From Albugo candida (Eukaryota; Oomycota; Peronosporomycetes; Albuginales; Albuginaceae): a stretch of DNA of 64,000 nucleotides. A program made the position numbers and the translations under genes. The notes below the pieces were generated by a model. The model ran no database searches and was not told the DNA's origin. It saw nothing but the letters and a program-made list of their open reading frames with translations. The stretch is taken from NCBI GenBank assembly GCA_905220665.1, contig CAJNAR010000191.1, positions 124,001-188,000 of the forward strand, read 5' to 3'. Shown here piece after piece: positions 21,864 to 38,119 of the stretch. Position 1 is the first letter of the stretch, and each line of letters starts with the position of its first letter.

Positions 21864-24005
21864 ATGTCTACTGGTCGAAAGCGTAAATCGAACGCATGCA
21901 ATGGCTCAGCGCAGTGTGCGGAAGCTGATCGCGAATTATCTCAAGTAGCAAGTGAGAAAACCTTTGTGCACCGATGTCGCTTTGTCGATTGGGTTCCTGA
22001 AAGTATCGATGCAATGACATGCAATTTTGATGGAAACAAATTGGCAGTTGCTCGATCCGATGGCACCATCGAAGTCTGGCAAATGCATTCCGATACAAAA
22101 TGGGAAATCGATTCTATCATCGCCGGATCAAAAGACTGTCAAATCACATCGATGTGGTGGTCCACACAGCATCAACGTCGACTATTTGTGACGTCTTTAA
22201 ATGGAACACTGTGGGAAGTCGATGTGAGTCTTCTTTTACGCAAAAGGATCGTCGATTCGAATGGAGGTCCAATTTGGTGCAGTGGATTCAATGAGACTAA
22301 ACAGCAATTGGCAATTGGATGTGAAGACGGTCGAGTGCGCCTGTTTTCGATTGCAGATGACGATTTACACTTTTATGAAGGATTTGTTTCGACATCCAAA
22401 CGTATCGTCTCTTTATCGTGGCACATCGAGAAGAATCTCATTTACACGGGAAGCGAAGACGGTATCATTTATCGATGGAATGCGACCACAGGACGTAATG
22501 AATCTCGGATTACGCTGGATACTGTTGCAAATAATCATAGTGTTGTGTGGTCCTTACTTGTGCTACAGGATGATACGCTCGTAAGCGGTGACTCATTTGG
22601 CAATTTGTGTTTTTGGGATGGAGAGACGGGAACTCTATTGCAAAAGTTTACACATCTGACAGCTGATATATTGACTCTCTGCACTGACTCGAAGAATTCT
22701 GTTTTGTATGCGAGTGGTGTGGACGCCCAGGTCGCAGAGTATCGATCTGTTACGGATGCAAGCGACAAATGTTTAGCCGATCGACGATCTTGGAAGTACT
22801 CGTATTCGAATCGTGCTCATAGTCATGACGTCCGTGCTCTTGCCATTGCACCTATTAAATCGGCTGATGAAAAGCATTTCGGGAGGTTATTTTCGGGTGG
22901 TCTTGATACGCAACTCATTTCATACCGAATCAACACGTTCCATACTCATCGCCCATGGAAAATGCCATCAATGCCGTATCGAGGGACATTTGCTTTGAGT
23001 TCGGAGAAACGTATTTTGCTGATGCAAAAAGCAAGAAGCTTGGATTTATGGCAACTCTCAGCGACCGCTTCAGCTCCAGAAGTTGGTGCGTTACAAGAAA
23101 CTCTTGCTTTACAATTGAACATTAGTGGAAACAGCAATGTGACCTGCTCGTCCATTTCTTCCGACGGGCAATACATCGCGTGTGCAACTGTCGACGATAT
23201 CAAGTTATTTCGATTGCCTCACAACGGCCAGTATTCTCCCGAAAAAATCGTACTATCGGATGTAATTGCACGAAATGGCGCCAGAGCATTAGCCTTTTCA
23301 CCCGACTCGATGCGTTTGGTTGTCGCCACGACAAGCGCTTTTCAGTTGCATGTTGTCGATCTGAAGCGTTTGGAAATTGTGCAGTCATATTTCATCGAAG
23401 AAGAAGATGTTGTGATTCAAATGTTTAAAGTATCAAATGACGCGCAATGGCTGGCTGTCCTCGACACACACAATCGGCTCACTGTATTGAATTTAGACAC
23501 TATGCAACTCCATTGTCAATTATCTCTCTCACACGAGAAAATGACAAATTTCGGTTTCAATCCGCCAGGTTCATTGCTAATGGTCACCGTAGCATCGGAT
23601 TCATTGGTTGTGTATGATCTGGAATCCAAATCACTTTCCGATTGGAGTCGAAGCAATGTACGACAATTAGAGGCATCCGAATTCCGAGCCAAATTACGTC
23701 ATCTAAAAGGTGTAGCACTCCGACCCAATCAGCCCAATACTGCGTATCTATATTCGCAATCGAGTCTTGCTAAAATCGATATGAGCACCACAGGGAATGG
23801 AAACAAGCAGGCCAAAAAATTCATCAAAAATGGAAAGGAGAACATCGAAGAGGATCCCTCATTCTGTACTACAATCAATCAATTCAGACCGGTAGCATAT
23901 GCGGAGTTTCTCACTTCGAAAGAGCTGGTCGTAGTAGAGACACCGTGGCTCAAGGTTTTGAGTCGCTTGCCAGAAGCTTTATACCGTCATAAGTATGGAA
24001 AATAA
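21864..24005 (+). CDS. UTP4: UTP4 / Cirhin, WD40 subunit of the t-UTP complex
   Basis: Single exon, 713 aa, close to human Cirhin (686 aa). Two WD40 propellers: the first starts with RFVDWVPESIDAMTCNFDG and has repeats such as IIYRWNATTGR and LVSGDSFGNLCFWDGETGTL; the second runs from about residue 420. The C-terminus WLKVLSRLPEALYRHKYGK matches the conserved PW...LP...RKKFG ending of the family. UTP4 is part of the t-UTP subcomplex that starts SSU processome assembly and supports rRNA transcription in the nucleolus. The start codon has TAA three bases before it and no upstream in-frame ATG. It is one of the few intronless genes here. Confidence 0.95.
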   Translation: MSTGRKRKSNACNGSAQCAEADRELSQVASEKTFVHRCRFVDWVPESIDAMTCNFDGNKLAVARSDGTIEVWQMHSDTKWEIDSIIAGSKDCQITSMWWSTQHQRRLFVTSLNGTLWEVDVSLLLRKRIVDSNGGPIWCSGFNETKQQLAIGCEDGRVRLFSIADDDLHFYEGFVSTSKRIVSLSWHIEKNLIYTGSEDGIIYRWNATTGRNESRITLDTVANNHSVVWSLLVLQDDTLVSGDSFGNLCFWDGETGTLLQKFTHLTADILTLCTDSKNSVLYASGVDAQVAEYRSVTDASDKCLADRRSWKYSYSNRAHSHDVRALAIAPIKSADEKHFGRLFSGGLDTQLISYRINTFHTHRPWKMPSMPYRGTFALSSEKRILLMQKARSLDLWQLSATASAPEVGALQETLALQLNISGNSNVTCSSISSDGQYIACATVDDIKLFRLPHNGQYSPEKIVLSDVIARNGARALAFSPDSMRLVVATTSAFQLHVVDLKRLEIVQSYFIEEEDVVIQMFKVSNDAQWLAVLDTHNRLTVLNLDTMQLHCQLSLSHEKMTNFGFNPPGSLLMVTVASDSLVVYDLESKSLSDWSRSNVRQLEASEFRAKLRHLKGVALRPNQPNTAYLYSQSSLAKIDMSTTGNGNKQAKKFIKNGKENIEEDPSFCTTINQFRPVAYAEFLTSKELVVVETPWLKVLSRLPEALYRHKYGK

Positions 24006-24073
24006 GACTTTATATTTTTTAGTATAAATGTACTGAAATTCTCATCGAATACGTTTGTTACCAGCATTATCGA

Positions 24074-24693
24074 ATGCCCAACGGGATGCTTTCTCGATGT
24101 GGGTGAATCGCGTCTTCTGCTTGTAGATTTGCGTCCTTTACAGACACTTTTGTAGCTACCATCGAGGAACATCTTTCTCAACGTCTTCCATCAGAATACC
24201 GTATCACAACAGATACAATCGATTATATCAATGAATGCGTTACTGGTAGGGAAAGCATTTGTTTTGTTTCCTTTGGCATGTAACTCACATTCTTGTGAGA
24301 ATTTGTGAGAATTACGGCTGAAGAAGCGAATCGACTCGCTGAATTGGGTGCATCAAAGGAGCAATTTCGTGTGCAAGAGAGCCATTTGATTACAGCTGCG
24401 AACGTAATTATTACTTTATTCACATGTCGTTGTCACGCGATGAGTAATTTGCTTCTGCAGAACCTTGCGCTTCACACATTACTGCCGGACGTAGAATCGC
24501 AAAGACAAACAAATCGTCAAATCCAGGTACGTCCCATTCGAATCCTTGCAGTAATCGAACTAACAGATCGTCGTAGAATACGAAAAGAAAACGAGATAGA
24601 GCAAAAATGAGTGGCAGTGAAGAGCTTATCGTGGAACAGAAAAAACTTTTTGAATTGGCATCAAACAAGGCTAAATCGGAAGGATGGCAATAA
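24074..24693 (+). CDS. Small histone-fold protein
   Basis: Spliced reading: TDTFVATIEEHLSQRLPSEY (about 24142-24201), ITTDTIDYINECVT, intron from GTAGGG at about 24248 to TTGTGAG, then EFVRITAEEANRLAELGASK, EQFRVQESHLITAAN, intron, LALHTLLPDVESQRQTNRQI, intron (GTACGT to GTCGTAG), then a lysine-rich tail ending NKAKSEGWQ with TAA at 24693. Strand-loop-helix spacing and the EEANRLAE...V.ESHLITAAN pattern look like a histone fold of the CENP-W / Dr1 / NF-Y type. The first exon is uncertain (ATG at 24074 is a candidate). It lies 68 bp after UTP4. Which histone-fold family it belongs to is not settled. Confidence 0.55.
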
Positions 24694-24704
24694 ATCTGAT
24701 TGAA

Positions 24705-26249
24705 TCATTCAAACTCGGCAATCACACCACGATGGTCGGATGGGTATATAGCGTTCGTATTCACTTTGATTCCATTCAATGAAGGCTCGACAAAAGGGTC
24801 TTTTCCGACAAGCTTGATTTCTTTTGTGACGCCTTGACCGCGGAATAAGATCAGATCAATTCGTTTGCATGGATCTTCGCTGGGAAATGTGAATTTCTCG
24901 GAGCGATCCACCACATTCTTTGATCGAGGAACGGGCTCATCATGTATGTCCAACCAAGAATCACGTAGATTCGTTTTATGACCAAGAAGATCTGTCTTTC
25001 CTTGTAAGAATTGAATCTCTTCGGATTGAGGTTCCGCATTCAAATCACCAAGCAAGAGTTGTGTGACGCCATTGCCCGTCTGCATGAAATTCCATATCTG
25101 GATGACAGATTGTTCGCGAGATGCTTTACTGAGAGAGAGGTGAGTCACATACACGTCGACTCTGCCCCAGTCTGGAACGTACACCACTGCATGAAGACAA
25201 ATCCGTTGATGCTGATCATTCGGATCATTAGGATCTCTGTGAAGAAGTATGTAATCGGATGAAAGTATCGGATACCTCGAGAAAATTGCCAAGCCCTCTT
25301 CCACCCGTTTTAAAGGATCATTCCTGTCGATATAGTGCATAGCTGCCTGATAGACATATTGGTAATTGGGTAATCTATTTGCAAGATGCTGGATTTGAGC
25401 GTGATCACCAGCGTGACCTAAACTTGCGTCGAATCGGACTTCTTGAAATCCAATTATCGAGGCTTCACTCCGTTTCACAGCATCGGTCAAAGCGTCCATA
25501 CGTCGGTTGTACTCCTCCCATCTACGGATCGTTTCATCTGATGGATTCGTGTTCCAAACATTATACGTCAATACTCTCAGTTTGCTGTTATTTGCTGCAA
25601 AAGGATCACTCGGCTCACACACAGAGTCAAAATCTCGTTCTGTATCATAAAATGTATGCTGAAACAAAGTATATACCATTTCTCGATCGAAATTTACTGC
25701 GAAGTGATGGGTACGTCTCGAATGTTCCTCCTCGAGCACTATGTGAGCAATGTGCCCTACAATCACACGAGCCTCGAAAGAGCGATACTGAGAATGAGCG
25801 TCCATGTACGATAACAGGACAATCATTTCCGACGCGCCATTGTCTCCAGTAAGAGCTAAAGTATAAGTATTCGCTCGTACAATTTTACTATTTTCCCAAT
25901 CGCACGGAATCAGAAGGTCAGTTTGTTTGAGGTACGACAACGTTCTTTGAATGACAAAGTCGTCATTTGGACTTTTGACAGCTTTAGAACGATACAAGAC
26001 GCTACCGTACAACAGTCCTTCGACTTTGGATTCCGACCCGCTCACAAAATGAATAGTATCGTGAAACAAATCGATTCCTACATGCTGGAAAGAGTGTACC
26101 TTCTGAACAGCACGATCAGGATGAGAAGAAATATACGTTCCAGTAAACACAGGTGTGGATATAAGAGGAGGCCAATACTCCCATCGCTGCAGCAAACAGG
26201 ATCCGGGTGCAGCAACAGTCAATAGAGTAATAGTATGTGCCCACCGCAT
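24705..26249 (-). CDS. Secreted endonuclease/exonuclease/phosphatase-fold protein
   Basis: Single exon, 514 aa. An N-terminal signal peptide is likely (MRWAHTITLLTVAAPGSCLL). Residues about 25-220 have no known domain. From about 222 the DNase-I-like fold is clear: LRVLTYNVWN, IIGFQEVRFD (metal Glu), GLAIFSRYPI, VTHLSL, LLLGDLNAEP (catalytic Asp/Asn), RIDLILF, and YPSDHRGVIAEFE (catalytic His). The family includes phosphodiesterases, sphingomyelinases and inositol phosphatases; the substrate is unknown, but a secreted enzyme is suggested. It converges with the histone-fold gene, with 11 bp between stops. The N-terminal half could be a binding module. Confidence 0.88.
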   Translation of the reverse strand: MRWAHTITLLTVAAPGSCLLQRWEYWPPLISTPVFTGTYISSHPDRAVQKVHSFQHVGIDLFHDTIHFVSGSESKVEGLLYGSVLYRSKAVKSPNDDFVIQRTLSYLKQTDLLIPCDWENSKIVRANTYTLALTGDNGASEMIVLLSYMDAHSQYRSFEARVIVGHIAHIVLEEEHSRRTHHFAVNFDREMVYTLFQHTFYDTERDFDSVCEPSDPFAANNSKLRVLTYNVWNTNPSDETIRRWEEYNRRMDALTDAVKRSEASIIGFQEVRFDASLGHAGDHAQIQHLANRLPNYQYVYQAAMHYIDRNDPLKRVEEGLAIFSRYPILSSDYILLHRDPNDPNDQHQRICLHAVVYVPDWGRVDVYVTHLSLSKASREQSVIQIWNFMQTGNGVTQLLLGDLNAEPQSEEIQFLQGKTDLLGHKTNLRDSWLDIHDEPVPRSKNVVDRSEKFTFPSEDPCKRIDLILFRGQGVTKEIKLVGKDPFVEPSLNGIKVNTNAIYPSDHRGVIAEFE

Positions 26250-26519
26250 GTTCCAAACACTTCGTTATGCGATTAGGGCCAATAACAGGGATAGAGCTCT
26301 TCTCTAGCCGACTTTTTTTCTGTGAGACTCGATGGTAACGTAAAAACAGTCCAGAATCAAGCGCTCAGTCTGCACAATAAGTATGCAACACTTTTTCTTC
26401 ATTAAGACTCGACCAATCAGATAGTAAATATCAAATTTTGCAACATTCGACTCTATTTTTGCCATTATACATCGTCATCTCGACTTGACTATTGAACACT
26501 GCAAGTTGGGAATAACACG

Positions 26520-28481
26520 ATGAAAATTTCAAAGTATCAGTATGTTTGCTCTCTGCTGCTCTTAAGGTTTCATATCGCTAAGGCACGTGAGACAGCGAGT
26601 GCGCGCTCAGCGGCCATCACAGCATATCAAGTCGATTCACCTGAATTTGGGTCCTGTCGGCTGAAAGGAATCAATTCTGCAAGTTCAAATTTCAAATTTT
26701 ACGCTTCAATCAGCGCTGAGGGCAGTACATTGAATCAAGTGTGTGGTCGTTGTATTAAGATCTCGTGCATCGATTCAACGGACAAATTATGTAAATCGAA
26801 AAGCTCTGTGATTGCATATGTGTTGGATTTGTGTCGAGGCTGTAAAGCGGGCACCATGCAAACTTCTGCTGCAGTTATCTCAAGTTTAGGTGTATCGGCA
26901 TCGACAAGCGCACAGGAGACTGTGAGCTACAAATTTGTCGCTTGTCCATCGAATTTCCTATCCGGTGATATAAAAGCATGTTTAATGGAAGGAGCATCAA
27001 GTTCGTATATTCCTTTGCAAGTCCTCAATTCAAAACAAATCATTAAGGAGGCCACAATATCGAAAAGGAAAGCCACTTTGAGCAAGGATTCATTCTTATT
27101 CTCTGTCACTCCGGAGCAACAGCAAAGCAGCTCAGATGACTGGTTCAAGAATGTGGATGTATCGTTGCTCGGTGAGAATGGAGAAAATCTAACCACTCGA
27201 TTTTCTTTTAGTTCAAAGTCAGGTTGTGCAACTTCGAACGTGCAATTCTCCGAAGATACTTTCACAGCTGAGGGAAGTGATAATACTTCAGGCGAATCAG
27301 AAGGCGAATCTCATGTTGGAGCAATTGTTGGTGCTGTAATTGGATCGATTGTTGCACTGCTTGTAATTGCAGCAGTGATCGTTTTATTGAGACGAAGAAG
27401 AGGCACACGTTCGACAAAAGGAGATCAAGAACTGGGTGAAAGTACTGCTCAACATGTAGCTTCTCGTGTGATACCGACTCGAGGAACGACCGGAAGTTTA
27501 GACGACTCGGCGATCAATTCACCGCATGGTGGGATCTATAGTCATGCGAGTACGCCTGGGGTGAGAGGAAATGCCATTCCAATACTCTCGCAATCTGGAA
27601 GTAGTCATTCTCGATATTTTCCAAACTCGAGTCAAGGTCCTGCCAAGTCACAGGACACAAATCATGAAGTCAACAATAAAACCTCCGATACACGTGAGCA
27701 AGAAATTGACAGAGACATTGTTCAAACCGATGAAAACGGAGGACAAACCTCAGCCGAGTCGAGTCCTGTAAGCCAATCTCAATTTCGACAGTCACTTTTC
27801 GATGCAAATCGATCCTATGACTCTATGGCATATCGTTCCTCCCATTTGTATGGTAGTAATTTATCTTCCCCTCGGCAATCTCTGAATATCGCTCATGAGC
27901 CAACGCAGACAGATCACGATATTCCATCGGAGATGCGCGATACTTACACTGAAAGTCGCTCCAGTTTCGATATCGACTTTGCTCGGGAAGAAGGATCGAC
28001 TGAAGAACCACAAGACGATGATATTCTGGATATACAAGCAGCCGAAATAATCGCACATAATCAACCTGGAGCAACTCCACGCACTTTCGAACTGGAAGAA
28101 GATACAAATGTCACAACTATATCACCGAGAGATCGATCAGAATCTCCTGAACCCGGCAGCTTGAGTCAAAGTGAGCAACCGGAACCGTACGACTACAAAA
28201 GTCCTTCATTCAACTTTATCGATCCCCGTAATGACATTGTGACATCATCACAGCACACAAACCTCGGCCATGAAAACCACATTCAAAGTCCACCTGCCGC
28301 TCCATTCGACATGGTCCACGATGAGTCTCGTCAAAGTATCGAACGACCGAGCGATTTGTCCAGATCACAAACCAACGCATTGAACAGCAGTGGTGGCTAC
28401 CGACGTGAATCACTGAATTTACTCGGATACCCTTACGCAAAACGCAACACTTCACGTAAACAACATCCATTCTCTGGTTAA
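26520..28481 (+). CDS. Expansin-like (double-psi beta-barrel) single-pass membrane protein
   Basis: 653 aa, single exon. Signal peptide at 1-20. Residues about 30-145 form a Cys-rich expansin/RlpA-like domain with GSCRLKG, VCGRCIKISC, VLDLCRGCKAGTMQTS. A beta-rich second domain follows (about 150-250). A transmembrane helix lies at 267-290 (GAIVGAVIGSIVALLVIAAV), followed by RRRRG. The 360-residue cytoplasmic tail is Ser/Asn/Asp rich and probably disordered. Free expansin-like proteins loosen cell wall polymers; a membrane-anchored form with a long tail suggests wall sensing or a fixed wall-modifying protein. The His-Phe-Asp catalytic motif of plant expansins is not evident, so activity is uncertain. 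Confidence 0.85.
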   Translation: MKISKYQYVCSLLLLRFHIAKARETASARSAAITAYQVDSPEFGSCRLKGINSASSNFKFYASISAEGSTLNQVCGRCIKISCIDSTDKLCKSKSSVIAYVLDLCRGCKAGTMQTSAAVISSLGVSASTSAQETVSYKFVACPSNFLSGDIKACLMEGASSSYIPLQVLNSKQIIKEATISKRKATLSKDSFLFSVTPEQQQSSSDDWFKNVDVSLLGENGENLTTRFSFSSKSGCATSNVQFSEDTFTAEGSDNTSGESEGESHVGAIVGAVIGSIVALLVIAAVIVLLRRRRGTRSTKGDQELGESTAQHVASRVIPTRGTTGSLDDSAINSPHGGIYSHASTPGVRGNAIPILSQSGSSHSRYFPNSSQGPAKSQDTNHEVNNKTSDTREQEIDRDIVQTDENGGQTSAESSPVSQSQFRQSLFDANRSYDSMAYRSSHLYGSNLSSPRQSLNIAHEPTQTDHDIPSEMRDTYTESRSSFDIDFAREEGSTEEPQDDDILDIQAAEIIAHNQPGATPRTFELEEDTNVTTISPRDRSESPEPGSLSQSEQPEPYDYKSPSFNFIDPRNDIVTSSQHTNLGHENHIQSPPAAPFDMVHDESRQSIERPSDLSRSQTNALNSSGGYRRESLNLLGYPYAKRNTSRKQHPFSG

Positions 28482-28742
28482 GTAATAGTGAGTTTTGTGT
28501 CTGACGAATAGCAAAATAGCTTGAGATGTGAGTGAGAACTTTTTGATTCATATTATTTTGTTAATTAGTATGCTCAATCCATGTCGTCGTTTTGCTTGTT
28601 GTCAATCTGTGCACTGATTCTTTGAGTCTGAGCGGAGCCTTTTGCATGAGACAAAAGTGGCAGAGAGCTCTTCTTTTGAAATGTACGACATTTCTCATCA
28701 AAGTGATCCAATTGGTGGCGAGAAATTCGCGATATAAAGTGA

Positions 28743-32469
<3,727 letters not shown>

Positions 32470-32577
32470 CAAAACTTACAACAAAGTTTGGTTGTGTGCC
32501 CGCTTTTTCCAACATTTAGCGAGGCCTGAAGCACTGCATGATTCTCAGCTGATTTGACCGTGTGTTGACTTTGTTTA

Positions 32578-34710
<2,133 letters not shown>

Positions 34711-35267
34711 ACTTTTGTGTGTCAAATCACTATACTTATGATAGTACAGTGTTCTATTGCTTTCAGTGACATTAAAATTCGCTAAAGTAATAACAGTACC
34801 GAATCCAGCAACTCGATGAACAATTAATGTATTTAGTCGAATCTCATCGAAAGAAATGAGAATTTTTACTGCAAATGCAAACGATTCCTCCGATTAATCG
34901 ATCGGTTTGAATACGCGTATGATGCATCGAGAGATGCTTTCCGGTCGCAACGACATCGGTGCTTATTTGTGTAGCGGCGATGACAGGAACACAAAGTCAG
35001 CAGTAGCTTTGCATGTCAATAAGAGTATTCCGAATGTGTAGAAATCGATAAAGTCGATGCAAAATGCCAAGTACTCGTTTGTATTTAACATCAATGTGCA
35101 ATCAGACTTTTAATATAAGCGATAAGGGTCGAATGTACACAACTCTTTCGTGGGGTGTACGAGTGTTTATTTGGCGCAAATTCTAAGCTGTGCAATTTCA
35201 AACCTTACATACTGGTTAATTATGTAATTTCCATGTCGAAACACACCATTCCCCGAAATAATCGATA
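34711..35267. promoter_or_regulatory. Divergent promoter region, LysRS / SCFD2
   Basis: 557 bp between the two divergent start codons. It is AT-rich, contains several TATA-like and AATTAAT stretches, and has no strong open frame. No specific site can be assigned. Confidence 0.4.
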
Positions 35268-38119
35268 ATGGTCCTCGATCTCCGCGCACAAATAGTGCAT
35301 CACGTCGCAGAGCTCGCGCACTGTATCAAAGGTAACGTCGTTGCAGTGGACGACGGCGCGCTTGAATCATTACGATGGTCTGGATCGCTTTCCATCCTGC
35401 TCAAAGACTTTGAGGTTCCATCCATCTTGTCCATTTCTGATTTGGAAAGTTGCCAAAATCGAGAAGAATTGGTCCAACTAATAGCTCCCTGCAAGAGCTC
35501 GTCACATTTCGTAATGGAAAGGGCGGAGAATGGCAAAAACGATGCTCGTGATACGCTTGTGCTACTTATCAGTGACTATCTGTGGGACTATCGGAATCTA
35601 ATGGAGAAATTGGTCAATTGGGACGTCATACAAATACTTGTCTGCAGTACAGTCTCGGAAGAAACTCATATCTGCTGTACAAAATATGGAAGAGAATGCA
35701 GTGCGATCAACTTTAATAAACTTACCGAAGAAATTCTTTCAAGCAACTCGAAACAATCCGATCCTGCTGCAAATTCGTGTGTTAAATCAACCGCAAGCAA
35801 CACAGAAGAGCTCAACGATGAATGGGAGTGGGGTGAAGAGGAGGAAAAGATCATCAAACAGAGTGAAAGGCCTTTACATATTGTCCATACTCCGCTTCAT
35901 TATTCACCGATTCTTTCAAATAACTCAAAAACAATCTCGCCGTCGTTATTTGTGTTATCGAACGCACAATGTGCATCCGCGTTTCCTCTTTTGCTCTCGC
36001 ACATCCAAAAGAATCCAGCAAACTTATACAAACATGTTAGAGAAGTACCACCGCAAAGCATCCCTTCTGAAGCGCGAAGTGCCTGGAAACATGTCGCCTA
36101 TACTCTGAAGGACATATTTCACAATATGAATCTTCAGGTTCTTACAACCTACTAAACTTTTGGTGTACGCTATTGAACTTCAATGGTGCTGACAGGTGCA
36201 AGATCGAATTTTTGCGATTGGGTCGACTTCGGTGAAAATTGGACATACATTGGTATGCTGATCAAAAGTGTATCTTTCTTGTGATTCATGTCAAGTTTAG
36301 CTGCAGAATTTGAGTACTAAATCGGCAAACAAGACATCGATACCAATAGAGGCTTCTCTTATTCTGATGGATAGAATAATGGATCTGGCTACGCCTTGCT
36401 CCTTCGACGAAACACTACTGGATGCTTTACTCCGTAAAATACCGCAAACACCATCCTGCAGTACTACAACGAGCAATATTTCTGTGGTAAGGCTTGTCGC
36501 TGATCGTAGAATTTCGCTAATAGCTTCATTTTTCATAATGTAGCCCTTGAGGAAGCCTAATTTGGTCGAAGTTTATCCACTTGCTGGAGCAGACCCACAG
36601 CCGACTGAGATCGCACACTCTGATCACCTGTACAAGATATCTTCATTTGTGTCCGATCTCGACTGGAAAGGTGGCGCGACACTCTGCCATCCATCTAGCG
36701 ATCATGCGTGCACAGTTCTCCGAGCGTTAGCTTTCATGTCACCCAAATTGGCGCTTCGGGAACTTGATAGACGACTTCAAATCGTTGAACGACAGCTACA
36801 ATTACCACCTTGTAAGATGTTCAAAAACAAAAAAGAAGTCAGAGGTCGTGATGTTGTCCTCCGTCGTCTTGGCAATATTCTGCGGGCTGATAGAAGCGCT
36901 CGATCAAAGTACTCCGCATTGATTGAGATTGGTATGTTAGTGCTTGAAACATTGGAACGATTGGATCTAGATGCTAGTATCTGGAGCGAATGTCGTGATC
37001 GAACAAAGCGTCATGATCAATTAAGACAAAAGCATGCAACAGAATGGATTCTTCCCGAAATCATCGACTGGGTGCAGCGTCAGCTTACAGCCAGCCCCCA
37101 GCGGACACAGTCGTTAAAGCTATCATACATTTTATCGCTTCTTATTCACGCCTTTGCATTATCGTCGGACGTAGTACTCGAAGATCATACGCTTCAGATG
37201 TTGCGCACAATGCTGGTCAACTTGGTGCTAAAGGTCTCACTCGTCAAAAAAACACGTTGACATGCTCTCAACTACTATCCCGTAGACATTGTACACGGAA
37301 CCGGATGCAATATCATCATGCTTTCCGGATTTGTATCAGCAATTGCAGACTACGCCGACGACAAAAGTGTCAAAGCAGAGAAGCGCCTCGAAAGAGGATG
37401 ATTGGGACTGGGAAGACGGTACTTTTGATGACGCAAATGGTGAAGACGACAATAACAATGAGGCAGCCTCTGTCTCCGCCGTGTCTCTCTACGTGGAGAA
37501 ACTCGTTGAGATCTTCAAGGTTGCAGTAACTCAATGTCTTCTCGCTGCAACATCTGACGTACATGCTTACACGATAGGAAATTGCGCAAGTGCATGCGGA
37601 TTCAGCAGACTTTGTATCGACATTATCGAATAGTATGACGAATTCACTGCCAACACACTCACTTGTAGCACAACTGGTAGCTTGGATGTACGATCCTACC
37701 AACCACTCATTTCGAGGCATTGAACATGTATGTTGGAAGATCAATAACATCGAAATTTATTCCGTGCTGTGTGACCAATGTACTGCATGTAGATTGTGGA
37801 TGCATCCGAGCAACTAACTCGTGCAGGCATTGACCTACTGAGAAGCGGTTTCAGTCGCTTTGGTTTCACATCGTCACCGGATGCTTCCAAATGCTCTTTG
37901 TCTTCCTCCGCTCAGCACCAACTACAATCAGGGCGAGTCATTGTGATTTTTGTAGTCGGAGGAATAACGTTGAAAGAAGTCATGGAGATCCAAAGAATTA
38001 TCGAATTGAAGCAAAATTGCAAGGACTGGGAAATCGTCATTGGAAGTACGACAATTACAAATGGTGAAATCCTTTTGCGTCAAATATTCGGCAAAAACTG
38101 GAGCGGCACGAGGGCTTGA
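35268..38119 (+). CDS. SCFD2: SCFD2-like Sec1/Munc18-family protein
   Basis: Seven exons close to 837 aa: 35268-36137, 36196-36252, 36301-36486, 36544-37233, 37286-37519, 37578-37727, 37793-38119. SM-family blocks: a beta-rich domain with LVLLISDYLWDYRNLMEKLV, the central LILMDRIMDLATPCSFDETLL (SCFD2 reads DR..DL.TP..), HSDHLYKISSFVSDLDWKGG, and the C-terminal IVIFVVGGITLKEVMEIQRI, which matches the conserved SCFD2 ending FVVGGVTVSEV. Acidic insertions (DWDWEDGTFDDANGED) separate domains. It is longer than human SCFD2 (684 aa). SM proteins bind SNAREs and guide vesicle fusion; SCFD2's role is less clear. The gene is intact. Confidence 0.88.

Noticed and set aside
24006..24140. UTP4 extending past 24005 through an intron GTATGG...TTTTTTAG
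   Set aside because: The uninterrupted frame already ends with the family motif RLPEALYRHKYGK; the extension has no family similarity.
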